Shown: piece by piece, positions 24,300-32,530 of the stretch
Layout: each line of letters opens with the position of its first letter
Numbering within the stretch: position 1 is the stretch's first letter
Assembly (NCBI GenBank): GCA_947169685.1
Contig: CAMVQS010000001.1
Location: forward strand, 62,001 to 126,000
Direction: 5' to 3'
DNA length: 64,000 bases
Source: an uncultured Prevotella sp.
Lineage (GTDB): Bacteria; Bacteroidota; Bacteroidia; Bacteroidales; Bacteroidaceae
Notes under the pieces: model-generated
The model's database searches: none
What the model saw: the letters and a program-made list of their open reading frames with translations, nothing else
Told to the model about the DNA's origin: nothing
Translations under genes and position numbers: made by a program

Positions 24300-24703
24300 A
24301 CTACATTTTTGAAACACGCATGGAAGTGCGTGACTATGAGTGTGATATTGAGGGTATTGTGAACAATGCCAACTATGTGCATTACTGTGAGCATACGCGT
24401 CACTTGTTCCTGCAGCAATGCGGACTAAGCTTTGCCGACATGCATGCGAAGGGTGTGGATGCTGTGGTGGCCCGTATGCAGCTGCAATACAAGGTGCCGC
24501 TGCGTCCAGACGACGTGTTCTGGTCGCGGCTGAACCTTAAGAAGGAAGGCATCAAGTACGTGTTCTATCAGGACATCTACCGTGCTGCCGACGAGAAGCT
24601 CTGTTTCCGTGCGCAGATAGAACTGGTATGTCTGGTGAACGGACGACTCGGCAATAGTGAGGATTACGACAAGGCGTTTGAAAAGTATATCAATCATGAG
24701 TGA
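24296..24703 (+). CDS. Acyl-CoA thioesterase, YbgC/FadM-like hot-dog fold
   Basis: A 135-residue cytoplasmic hot-dog protein of the 4-hydroxybenzoyl-CoA thioesterase family. VRDYECDIEGIVNNANYVHY is the characteristic N-terminal block, in which Asp at the usual D-x-x-G-x-(V/I)-x-(N/H) position is the catalytic residue. It hydrolyses acyl-CoA or acyl-ACP; the chain preference is unknown. ATGA overlap with DUF2851 and an 8-bp overlap with dprA show tight translational coupling. Confidence 0.85.
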   Translation: MNYIFETRMEVRDYECDIEGIVNNANYVHYCEHTRHLFLQQCGLSFADMHAKGVDAVVARMQLQYKVPLRPDDVFWSRLNLKKEGIKYVFYQDIYRAADEKLCFRAQIELVCLVNGRLGNSEDYDKAFEKYINHE

Positions 24704-25817
24704 CAGTTTAGGAGAGCAACTATATGCTATGGCGCTGACGCGCTTGAGCGGATTCAGCGGACAGCAGGCTCTGCAGCTATACCGTGAGCTGGGGTCTGCC
24801 ACTGCCATCTATGAGCATCGTAACGACATTCGCGATGTGCTTGATGACTGCTCGCCGCGACTGGTGGCTGCCCTGAAGAACTGGGGCGACGCGCTGCGAC
24901 GTGCTGAGGTGGAACAGACGTTCTGCCAGCAGCACAAAATCAAGGTGCTGACCCCTAACGATGCCGACTATCCGCAGCGGCTCAACGAGTGTCAGGATGC
25001 ACCCCTTGTGCTCTACTACATGGGTTCGGCCGATCTCAACCAGTTGCATGTTATTAATATAATAGGTACGCGACGCTGCACCCAGTACGGACAAGACCTG
25101 ATAGCTCGTTTTGTACGTGACCTGCATCAGCTGTGTCCGCAAGTGCTCATTGTCAGTGGTTTGGCTTACGGTATTGACATTTGTGCCCATCGCCATGCGC
25201 TGGAGCAAGGCTTTGAGACGGTGGGTGTGCTGGCACATGGGCTGGATCAGATTTATCCCACACGCCATAAGGAGACGGCCAAAAAGATGTTGGAACAGGG
25301 TGGATTGCTGACGGAATACATGACACAGATGGAACCGCTGCCAGGCAACTTTGTCAGTCGCAACCGCATCGTGGCTGGCATGAGTGATGCTACGATTCTG
25401 GTTGAAAGTGCAGCAAAGGGTGGGGGACTCATCACCTGTAGCATAGCCCGCAGCTATAGCCGCGACGTGTTTGCCTTCCCTGGAGCCGTAGGGGCACCTT
25501 ACAGCGAGGGCTGCAACCGTTTGATTCGTGACAACGGTGCAGGGCTCATTACCTCGGCAGATGATTTTGTGAAGGCGATGGGCTGGCAGACAATCGAAGA
25601 TAAATCCGAGCCTGTGGAGCGTCAGTTGTTTGTTGACCTCACGCCAGAAGAGCAGCAGGTGGTCAACATTTTGCAACAGAATAACGATCTGCAGCTGAAC
25701 ATGCTCTCCGTTCAGGCAAATATCCCTATCGGTCAGCTTACGGCCTTGCTCTTCCAAATGGAGATGAAGGGCATCGTCAAGGCGTTGGCAGGAGGAACGT
25801 ACCATTTGTTTAGTTGA
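24696..25817 (+). CDS. dprA: DNA-processing protein DprA
   Basis: A 373-residue cytoplasmic protein. It has an N-terminal helix-hairpin region, the Rossmann-like core with GTRRCTQYG, SGLAYGID and VLAHGLDQIYP, and a C-terminal winged helix ending LAGGTYHLFS. DprA loads RecA on incoming single-stranded DNA during transformation and is conserved in many bacteria that are not known to be competent. The ATG at 24696 (MSDSLGEQLY) was chosen within the overlap with the thioesterase gene. Its stop codon lies inside a GTTGAGA heptamer array that runs on to the dus start. Confidence 0.93.
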   Translation: MSDSLGEQLYAMALTRLSGFSGQQALQLYRELGSATAIYEHRNDIRDVLDDCSPRLVAALKNWGDALRRAEVEQTFCQQHKIKVLTPNDADYPQRLNECQDAPLVLYYMGSADLNQLHVINIIGTRRCTQYGQDLIARFVRDLHQLCPQVLIVSGLAYGIDICAHRHALEQGFETVGVLAHGLDQIYPTRHKETAKKMLEQGGLLTEYMTQMEPLPGNFVSRNRIVAGMSDATILVESAAKGGGLITCSIARSYSRDVFAFPGAVGAPYSEGCNRLIRDNGAGLITSADDFVKAMGWQTIEDKSEPVERQLFVDLTPEEQQVVNILQQNNDLQLNMLSVQANIPIGQLTALLFQMEMKGIVKALAGGTYHLFS

Positions 25818-25854
25818 GAGTTGAAAGTTTAGAGTTGAGAGATAAGAGATGAAG
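25813..25854. repeat. Heptamer array spanning the dprA stop and dus start
   Basis: Six 7-bp steps: GTTGAGA, GTTGAAA, GTTTAGA, GTTGAGA, GATAAGA and GATGAAG. The first supplies the dprA stop codon and the last contains the dus ATG. Confidence 0.65.
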
Positions 25855-26802
25855 ATAGGGAATATTGACTTGGGTGAACGCCCGTTGTTTCTGGCTCCGA
25901 TGGAGGATGTGACGGACATTGGGTTCCGCCTGTTGTGCAAGCGTTATGGCGCAGCGATGGTCTATACGGAATTCGTGTCGGCAGAGGCATTGGTGCGTAA
26001 CGTGAACAGCACAGTGAAGAAGCTCACTATCAGCGACGAGGAGCGGCCGGTAGGTATTCAGATCTATGGACGTGATACTGCCTCGATGGTGGAGGCTGCC
26101 CGCATCGTGGAGGAGGCGCATCCTGACGTTATCGATCTGAACTTCGGCTGTCCGGTGAAGAAGGTGGCCGGCAAGGGTGCAGGAGCAGGTATGTTGCAGA
26201 ACATCCCATTGCTGCTGGAGATAACACGTGAGGTGGTGAAGGCTGTCAACGTGCCTGTCACTGTGAAGACACGTCTGGGTTGGAATCAGGAACAGCTGAT
26301 AATTACCGAACTGGCAGAGCAACTGCAGGATTGTGGCATTCAGGCGCTGACCATTCACGGACGTACACGCTCGCAAATGTACACAGGCGAGGCCGACTGG
26401 ACGCTGATAGGCGAAGTAAAACGCAATCCGCGCATCCATATCCCCATCATTGGTAATGGTGACATCCATTCGCTGGCAGAGGCCGATGCTGCCTTCGAGC
26501 AATATGGTGTGGATGCTGTGATGATTGGCCGCGCCACATTTGGCTGTCCGTGGATATTCTCACGTCGTGAGCTGTCGCTTGACGAGAAAATCAATGTTCT
26601 CAAAGAGCAGCTACGCATCAATGTGGAGCGTATTGACGAGTACCGTGGCATCCTGCATACGCGCCGCCATCTGGCTGCCAGTCCCGTCTTCAAGGGCATT
26701 CCAGACTTCCGCCAGACACGTATCGCCATGCTCCGTGCCACCAAGGTTGATGAGCTACTGGCTATCATTGATGAGGCTCATGAACGGTTGCTTGCAAAAT
26801 GA
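25849..26802 (+). CDS. dusB: tRNA-dihydrouridine synthase (DusB/NifR3 type)
   Basis: A 317-residue flavoprotein TIM barrel that reduces uridine in the tRNA D-loop. It has LAPMEDVTDIGFR near the start, NFGCPVKKV with the catalytic Cys, VTVKTRLGW, TIHGRTRSQMY and GNGDI with MIGRATFGCPWIF, all typical of Dus enzymes. The length fits. It follows dprA with a gap made entirely of heptamer repeats, so transcription is probably shared. Confidence 0.92.
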   Translation: MKIGNIDLGERPLFLAPMEDVTDIGFRLLCKRYGAAMVYTEFVSAEALVRNVNSTVKKLTISDEERPVGIQIYGRDTASMVEAARIVEEAHPDVIDLNFGCPVKKVAGKGAGAGMLQNIPLLLEITREVVKAVNVPVTVKTRLGWNQEQLIITELAEQLQDCGIQALTIHGRTRSQMYTGEADWTLIGEVKRNPRIHIPIIGNGDIHSLAEADAAFEQYGVDAVMIGRATFGCPWIFSRRELSLDEKINVLKEQLRINVERIDEYRGILHTRRHLAASPVFKGIPDFRQTRIAMLRATKVDELLAIIDEAHERLLAK

Positions 26803-26840
26803 AGGATATAGCCCCTTTTAAGCAGAAAACTTGGAAATCA

Positions 26841-26872
26841 TTTGGTTATTCGCTTACTAATTTGTATATTTG
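26841..26872 (+). promoter_or_regulatory. Nitroreductase promoter
   Basis: TTTG (26841-26844), a 20-bp spacer and TATATTTG (26865-26872): full consensus, 33 bp before the ATG. Confidence 0.7.
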
Positions 26873-26905
26873 TACCCAAATATGTAAAAACTAAAAAATT
26901 CTATT

Positions 26906-27547
26906 ATGAAAGCATCAGGATTCTTGAACATTATCTTAGGCGCCGCACTCATAGGTGTGGGAGTTTTGTATATCAATAGTCAGAAAGATACGACAATAAA
27001 CGAGGAAAAAACTGTGGTGACAAGCGAATCGGCAGATGCCGTACTGAAAAATATTGCCACGCGTACCTCTGTGCGTGTCTTTAAGAAAGATGCCGTACCC
27101 GATGAACTTATTACAAAACTTCTGCATGCCGGAATGGCGGCTCCCACAGCGCTTAATGCTCAACCTTGGCATTTTATTGTCATCCGTGACCAGGGTTTGT
27201 TGAGTTCACTCTCTGTGGCCAGCCCATACATGGGCCTACTGTCTGATGCTCCGCTGGCCATTGCTGTTTGTGGTAACCTTCAGAAGAAGGCACAAGCAGA
27301 GGAAGGAATCTACTGGGTTCACGATGCCTGTGCTGCTACAGAGAATATTCTCCTAGCTGCACATGCCTTGGGATTAGGTGCCACATGGACAGGCTCCTAT
27401 CCTGTTGAGGGTCGTTACAAGTTGGCACAGAAGGTGCTTTCGTTGCCTGAAAGCCTGATACCCGTCAGCATCATTGCCATAGGCTATCCTGCTCTGCCTG
27501 TAGAACCAAAGGACAAGTGGAATCCACAGAACGTTTCGTATCAGTAA
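26906..27547 (+). CDS. Membrane-anchored nitroreductase family protein
   Basis: A 213-residue protein. An N-terminal hydrophobic helix (GFLNIILGAALIGVGVLYI) looks like a membrane anchor or uncleaved signal. The nitroreductase domain follows from about residue 50: RTSVRVFKKDAVPDE, MAAPTALNAQPWHFIVI and GLGATWTGSYPV, which bind FMN. Such enzymes reduce nitro or quinone compounds with NAD(P)H. The anchor is unusual compared with soluble family members and places the enzyme at the membrane. Single gene with its own consensus promoter; convergent with GH67, 13 bp apart. Confidence 0.85.
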   Translation: MKASGFLNIILGAALIGVGVLYINSQKDTTINEEKTVVTSESADAVLKNIATRTSVRVFKKDAVPDELITKLLHAGMAAPTALNAQPWHFIVIRDQGLLSSLSVASPYMGLLSDAPLAIAVCGNLQKKAQAEEGIYWVHDACAATENILLAAHALGLGATWTGSYPVEGRYKLAQKVLSLPESLIPVSIIAIGYPALPVEPKDKWNPQNVSYQ

Positions 27548-27560
27548 AGATCAGTAACTC

Positions 27561-29522
27561 TTATTGACGGACAAAACTGCCGAAGTAGCCAAGGCAAACG
27601 TCACGCCATTCGCGGGCATCGCGTACCTGCTGCTGTAGGCGTTCATCGACTTCACGCCAACGTTGCTCATCAACGTAGGGCTTCATCTGCTGCCATACGG
27701 ACTGAATAAGTAATACCTGCTTCACGCCCGTATTATATCTCTCCTGCATGAGCTCCCATAGGGTTATGGAGTCGTACACCTCGTAGTTCCAGGGCACGTG
27801 GTGGAACCACAACAGGTAATCCTTCGGACAGCTCTCGATGTTTTCGAACATTCTGGCGACGTCTGGACGATACTGCGCAGTAGCACCTGTTCCTGTGGCG
27901 ACGGTGCGGTCGAAACCTACGCCTAGCGAATCAGCCTTGTGATAATAGACGGGGCACCACTCCAACGGGTAATTCGCCTTGAAACCATCAGGCTCAGGAC
28001 CCATATGGTGGTCAAACTTAAAGATATGGTGCAGACCGATTGGCATCATATAGTTCACACATGCCTCACGGCTTATTAACATGGAAGTCATCATTTTGCT
28101 GTTAAGTACTTCGTCCATGTCGAACGTCTGCTCAAGCCACTCCAAGGCGATACCGTCCGAGGTCTGGTGTGGGTTCCATGCTAATCGACCGAAAGCATAC
28201 CAGTTGGCTTGCGAGAAGTGATGGCCGCACCAGTTGCGGTCCAGTCCGATGTTGGCTACGCCGGCAATGCCTTTCAGCTTTTCCGGTTGCACGAATGTGA
28301 AGAACTCATGCCACATCTCGCCGAGATATACCAAGTGCTTCGACTGGCCTGTATATTCTTGCGTAATCTGCAACTCCACCATGTTGGGAGTGCGGATTAT
28401 CTGGTCGAAAATGGGACTATACGGCTCACGCGGCTGGAAGTCGAGCGGACCGTTCTTTGTCTGCAAAATGACATTCTCACGGAACAGTCCGTCCAAAGGC
28501 TTGAACTCGGAAACGGCCTGTTTCACACGGTCCTCGCCCTTGTGGTTGGCACCATAAACAAAGCAGCGCCACATGACAATGCCGCCATGAGGCTTCAGGG
28601 CGTCAGCCAGCATGTTGGCACCCTCGGCGTGGGTACGGTGATAGTCGCCAGGTCCAGGCTGTCCTTCGCTGTTTGCTTTCACGAGGAAACCGCCGAAGTC
28701 AGGAACCAATTTGTAAATCTCATTTGCCTTTTTCTGCCACCAGGCAGCCACCTCCGGCGCCAGCGGGTCTGCGGTCTCGGTGTCGCCGAGTGCCATAGGC
28801 GAGGCGAAGTTGATGGAGAGATAGACGCGGATGCCGTAAGGTCGCAGGATGTCTGCAATCTGTTTTACTAACTGCAGGTAAGGAGCGGTGAGCATCTTCG
28901 GTGAGGCATTCACATTATTCAGTACCGAGCCGTTGATGCCTATAGAGGCGTTTGCACGCGCGTATTCCTCTATTAATTGAGAATTGACAATTGATAATTG
29001 AGAGTTATCATCGTTCCAGAAGATGCTCTTGCCGGCATAGCCGCGCTCAATGCTTCCGTCGAGGTTGTCCCAATGGTTCAGCAGGCGTAGCTTGTAGAAG
29101 GGAGCCTGATGTCCATTTTCATCGGTTTGTTCTGCATTTATACCTGTCAATGTCTCGCTGTACTGCATGGCCAGTAGGCGGTAAACACCATAGAGCAGTC
29201 CGATGTCATGGTGTGCACGAATGGTGGTGCTGCCCTGTTCGTCAGTTTGCAGCGTAAATCCCTCGTCATCAGGCAGCGACTTGTCAATGCGTAGTGTCAC
29301 CTCCTGGCTTTTGGAGAACATCCGCAACTCACGCACGGCAATGTCGATGGTGGGGGTGGTGACGTTCTCATGGCCTCCACGTACGGCAGGTGGGATGATG
29401 ACATTCACTTTCGCCGTGTTTAGCGTGTCGTAACGTAGCCATAGACGGTGTCCGTCCTCAGCCGATGTGGAAAGAAAGGGGAAAAGGGAAACAACGAATA
29501 ACAGTCCTATTATTTTCTTCAT
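27561..29522 (-). CDS. GH67 alpha-glucuronidase, exported
   Basis: A 653-residue enzyme that removes 4-O-methylglucuronic acid from xylo-oligosaccharides. The signal peptide begins at ATG 29522 (MKKIIGLLFVVSLFPFLSTSA). The GH67 landmarks are RLLNHWDNLDGSIERGYAGKS, INGSVLNNVNA, VKANSEGQPGPGDYHRTHAEG, NGPLDFQPREP and ELQITQEYTGQ; the last two carry the acidic residues used for catalysis in the family. Residues about 173-184 (NSQLSIVNSQL) come from an AATTGAN heptamer array and interrupt the usual sequence before EEYARANASIG. It is a xylan enzyme lying 16 kb from the xus operon. A CTTG-N19-TATTTTTG promoter lies upstream (29562-29592). Confidence 0.92.
   Translation of the reverse strand: MKKIIGLLFVVSLFPFLSTSAEDGHRLWLRYDTLNTAKVNVIIPPAVRGGHENVTTPTIDIAVRELRMFSKSQEVTLRIDKSLPDDEGFTLQTDEQGSTTIRAHHDIGLLYGVYRLLAMQYSETLTGINAEQTDENGHQAPFYKLRLLNHWDNLDGSIERGYAGKSIFWNDDNSQLSIVNSQLIEEYARANASIGINGSVLNNVNASPKMLTAPYLQLVKQIADILRPYGIRVYLSINFASPMALGDTETADPLAPEVAAWWQKKANEIYKLVPDFGGFLVKANSEGQPGPGDYHRTHAEGANMLADALKPHGGIVMWRCFVYGANHKGEDRVKQAVSEFKPLDGLFRENVILQTKNGPLDFQPREPYSPIFDQIIRTPNMVELQITQEYTGQSKHLVYLGEMWHEFFTFVQPEKLKGIAGVANIGLDRNWCGHHFSQANWYAFGRLAWNPHQTSDGIALEWLEQTFDMDEVLNSKMMTSMLISREACVNYMMPIGLHHIFKFDHHMGPEPDGFKANYPLEWCPVYYHKADSLGVGFDRTVATGTGATAQYRPDVARMFENIESCPKDYLLWFHHVPWNYEVYDSITLWELMQERYNTGVKQVLLIQSVWQQMKPYVDEQRWREVDERLQQQVRDAREWRDVCLGYFGSFVRQ
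28973..29007. repeat. Heptamer array inside the GH67 gene
   Basis: TTAATTG, AGAATTG, ACAATTG, ATAATTG and AGAGTTA at 7-bp steps, translated on the minus strand as a Ser/Asn/Leu-rich insert. The same heptamer family forms the arrays before xusC, xusD and xusE. Confidence 0.65.
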
Positions 29523-29610
29523 ATTTACTCTTTTTGTTTTCGGGTTAGTAAAAAGATGGTGCAAAAATACAAAAATTAATTATCTTTGCAAGCAAAAAAG
29601 TGAATAATAT

Positions 29611-29651
29611 CAGATTATTATGTATATTTGCAGCAGAATTCTGCTAATCTG
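29611..29651. promoter_or_regulatory. Nested palindromes at the start of the 29.6-33.8 kb operon
   Basis: A -7 box TATATTTG (29623-29630) is followed at once by the perfect 14-bp palindrome AGCAGAATTCTGCT (29632-29645). Outer arms CAGATTA (29611) and TAATCTG (29645) enclose both. It could be an operator or a 5' mRNA hairpin, ending 8 bp before the ATG. Confidence 0.5.
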
Positions 29652-29658
29652 AAGGAAG

Positions 29659-30543
29659 ATGAAGAAAATAATCTTGCTGATGAAGTGCCTGTCGTGGATA
29701 TTGCCCGCGCTTTGTCTGCTGACAATGGGCTGCCAGCAGCAGGAGCAGATGCCAGAGGAGAATGCAGTCTATTACTGGCGTACGGAGTGGGGGCTTGACT
29801 CTGTGGAGTCTGACTTTCTGGCCCGATATGATATTCAAAAGGTGTATTGCCGCTACTTCGATGTGGTGATGGCTGACGGCAACCCTATGCCGAATGCGAC
29901 GATGGCGTTTGAAGCGAAGGTTCCAGAAGCGCTCTGCATTGTGCCTACTGTCTATATCACGGAAGACTGCATGCATCAGCCGCATGAAGGACTTGCACGG
30001 AAACTGGTAAACAGGATTGTGCAGATGAACGAAACGAATGACGTCAAGAACGTCAACGAGATACAGATAGACTGTGACTATACGTCAAAGAGCCGCCAGA
30101 CGTACTACGATTTTCTGGCGGAGGTGAGGGAAGAGACCCGAAACCACGGTATGCGCCTTTCCACAACCATTCGTCTGCATCAGCTCTCGATGAAGGAGCC
30201 ACTGGCAGACTATGGGGTGCTGATGATCTACAACACGGGCGACCCACGGAAGTTTGCAGAGCGAAACCCCATTCTCGACATGCGCGACGTGGAGCCTTAC
30301 CTGCGTTACCTGCACGAATACCCCCTGCCATTAGCTGCGGCTTATCCAGTCTTTCTATGGCAGCGCACTGTTCACGGAGTGCATATTGAGCACATGGTGA
30401 CTGCCGACGAAATACTGCGTGTGAAGGAGGCCGTTGAAGAGAGACGTCCAGAGCTGCGCCGCACCATACTTACTTATCATTTAGACAACGAAAATATAAA
30501 AAGATATAAACCTGAAACTTATGAAGCGATTTATCATCATTAG
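29659..30543 (+). CDS. Lipoprotein of unknown function
   Basis: A 294-residue protein with a lipoprotein signal (LPALCLLTMGC, Cys near 25). Regularly spaced beta-alpha segments such as YDIQKVYCRYFDVV, EIQIDCDYT, RLSTTIRLHQLS and GVLMIYNTGDP suggest a TIM-barrel-like fold, but I do not recognise a named family. Its C-terminus overlaps the start of the next gene by 23 bp. With the 669-residue protein and the methyltransferase it forms a tightly packed operon. Confidence 0.65.
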   Translation: MKKIILLMKCLSWILPALCLLTMGCQQQEQMPEENAVYYWRTEWGLDSVESDFLARYDIQKVYCRYFDVVMADGNPMPNATMAFEAKVPEALCIVPTVYITEDCMHQPHEGLARKLVNRIVQMNETNDVKNVNEIQIDCDYTSKSRQTYYDFLAEVREETRNHGMRLSTTIRLHQLSMKEPLADYGVLMIYNTGDPRKFAERNPILDMRDVEPYLRYLHEYPLPLAAAYPVFLWQRTVHGVHIEHMVTADEILRVKEAVEERRPELRRTILTYHLDNENIKRYKPETYEAIYHH

Positions 30544-32530
30544 CTTATTAGCTGTTTTAACGGTACCATCGTTTGGCTGCCTGTGGATAGACACCGACAA
30601 CTATTATCTGTTCAATATCTGCAACGGAGAAAATTTTGCAGAGCGTGCAGACAAGATAACCCGAGATAACTGGAAGGCCTATCTCGGCATTGATGAATTC
30701 TGGTGGTTCGATGCCGACAAGATCATCAAGTTTGCTCAGGAAAAGAACGACGCGCTGATGGTCAGTTATGTGCAGAACCTTGTCAAGTATATTGACTGTG
30801 CTAATTCTGTGAAACAGGAGCGTTGGGAATACCCCACCAAGGCAGAGTTGGCCAAGCGCAAACAGACGCTCATGGCGATAAGGACCTATGCACAAAGTAA
30901 GCTGAAGACCCGACTACGCAGTCAGCACGCCCTGCTCTTCATGCGCTGTAATATGCTGCTGGGACGTCATGCCGAGAATGTGACTTTTTGGGTCAATACG
31001 GCTAGCCAGTACATAGAGAGTATCTATCGTGATATGATGAGGAACATCTATGCAGGTGCTTTGCTGAAGACGGGCAGCCCTGAAATAGCCGGACAGATCT
31101 TTGCCGAGCAGAATGACTGGAGTAGTCTGATGACGCAATACTATAAGAAGCGTACGTATGCAGACATCCGTAAGGAATATCTGCGTGACCCCAACTCCGC
31201 CGTGCTACCTTTCTTGTTGCAGGACTTTGTAAACAATGCCCAGGAAGCATTTGACGGAGGTTTTCCTGGCAAGCTTTTCGTTCGTACCATCGAACAGGTT
31301 GAAGCCCGTCAGATGATGCAGTTTGCAGGTCAGGTGACCCGTGAGGGTAAGACACAGAATCCTGCTCTCTGGAAGAGTGTTCAGGCTTGGCTGGAATATC
31401 TTTTTGGAAGTAAGCAGCAGGCACTGGCTGAGGTGAACGAGGCTGTCACGCTTGATGGTACAGACCGTATCAAGGATAATGCCCGTGCGCTGCGGTTTTA
31501 CATTGCTTCTGCTCAGACCCCGCTAAGCGGTCAGTTCGATGACTATGTAGCAGGTGAGCTGGATTGGCTGATGAGCATGAGAGGAGACGACTATTACGGA
31601 CGTGTGATGAACCGTGTGGTAAAGCAGGTCTTAGTTGAAAAATACGGCAATGCCGGACGTCAGCAGACGACTCTGGCTTTGTTAAAGTCTATTGGTTCCT
31701 ATGAGTTCCAGTATTATATGGATACGGTAAGGGTAGAAGGCTTACAGGCATATATGGACTACGTCAAAACACCTGCTACGACTAAGCTCGACCGTTTCCT
31801 GAAAGCAAATCAAGACGTCAGCGAAGATACCATGAATGACCTCATGGGAACGAAATACTTGCGTCTCTGTCAGTGGGAGAAGGCATTGCCTTGGCTTGAG
31901 CGCGTTCCTTTGTCTTATTATAATGAGCGGGGTTACAAGCTTTATGCCGCTTTGAGAAACTACAATGTGGAGCCGTGGGTGAAGCGTCAGTGGCTTCCGG
32001 AATACATAGATGGTGGTTCCGATATTCGTCTGCAATCGAATCCGAAGGTAGCGTTTGCCCGTGAGATGTTACAGATGGAAGGTGAGCTCAATGTCCTTTC
32101 TGCCCAGTCACGTCAGCAGCGTTACTATGATTTGGCTGTACGTTATGCCCAGGCCAGCTTTACGGGTGACTGCTGGTTCCTGATGCGTGACGGAAAGAGT
32201 GCCTATGACGAGGTGCGCGCCAATGAGGTTGACCTTGCTGCTAAGGCGAAAGACTATCTGCAGCAGGCATTGCCGACGAAGGACCGTCAGCTGAAGGAGC
32301 GTGTGCTCTTTGCCTTGTCTTATGTTTATTTGAACCCTGACCGTTGGTGCTCCTTTGAGTGGAACAGTGAAACAGCCGACCTTGTCCGCATATCTCAGCC
32401 GGAGACAGCACAATACAAGGCTTTTGCTTCTTTAGCAGATTTTGAACGGACGAATGGCTCACGTCCCAGTGAGTATGTTTCGCGTTGCGATGAGTACATT
32501 CAGTTTGAAAAACAGTATAAAAGCCGTTGA
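30521..32530 (+). CDS. Large exported protein of unknown function, helical-repeat-like
   Basis: A 669-residue protein with a signal peptide (IIISLLAVLTVPSFGC) that may end in a lipobox Cys. Much of the mature protein is alpha-helical with alternating short helices (for example GAKRYNEALAWLE-like segments such as YLRLCQWEKALPWLERVPL), resembling tetratricopeptide-type repeats, but no clean repeat register is visible. I do not recognise the family. It overlaps the lipoprotein upstream, and its stop overlaps the TTG start of the methyltransferase, so translation of all three is probably coupled. Confidence 0.65.
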   Translation: MKRFIIISLLAVLTVPSFGCLWIDTDNYYLFNICNGENFAERADKITRDNWKAYLGIDEFWWFDADKIIKFAQEKNDALMVSYVQNLVKYIDCANSVKQERWEYPTKAELAKRKQTLMAIRTYAQSKLKTRLRSQHALLFMRCNMLLGRHAENVTFWVNTASQYIESIYRDMMRNIYAGALLKTGSPEIAGQIFAEQNDWSSLMTQYYKKRTYADIRKEYLRDPNSAVLPFLLQDFVNNAQEAFDGGFPGKLFVRTIEQVEARQMMQFAGQVTREGKTQNPALWKSVQAWLEYLFGSKQQALAEVNEAVTLDGTDRIKDNARALRFYIASAQTPLSGQFDDYVAGELDWLMSMRGDDYYGRVMNRVVKQVLVEKYGNAGRQQTTLALLKSIGSYEFQYYMDTVRVEGLQAYMDYVKTPATTKLDRFLKANQDVSEDTMNDLMGTKYLRLCQWEKALPWLERVPLSYYNERGYKLYAALRNYNVEPWVKRQWLPEYIDGGSDIRLQSNPKVAFAREMLQMEGELNVLSAQSRQQRYYDLAVRYAQASFTGDCWFLMRDGKSAYDEVRANEVDLAAKAKDYLQQALPTKDRQLKERVLFALSYVYLNPDRWCSFEWNSETADLVRISQPETAQYKAFASLADFERTNGSRPSEYVSRCDEYIQFEKQYKSR

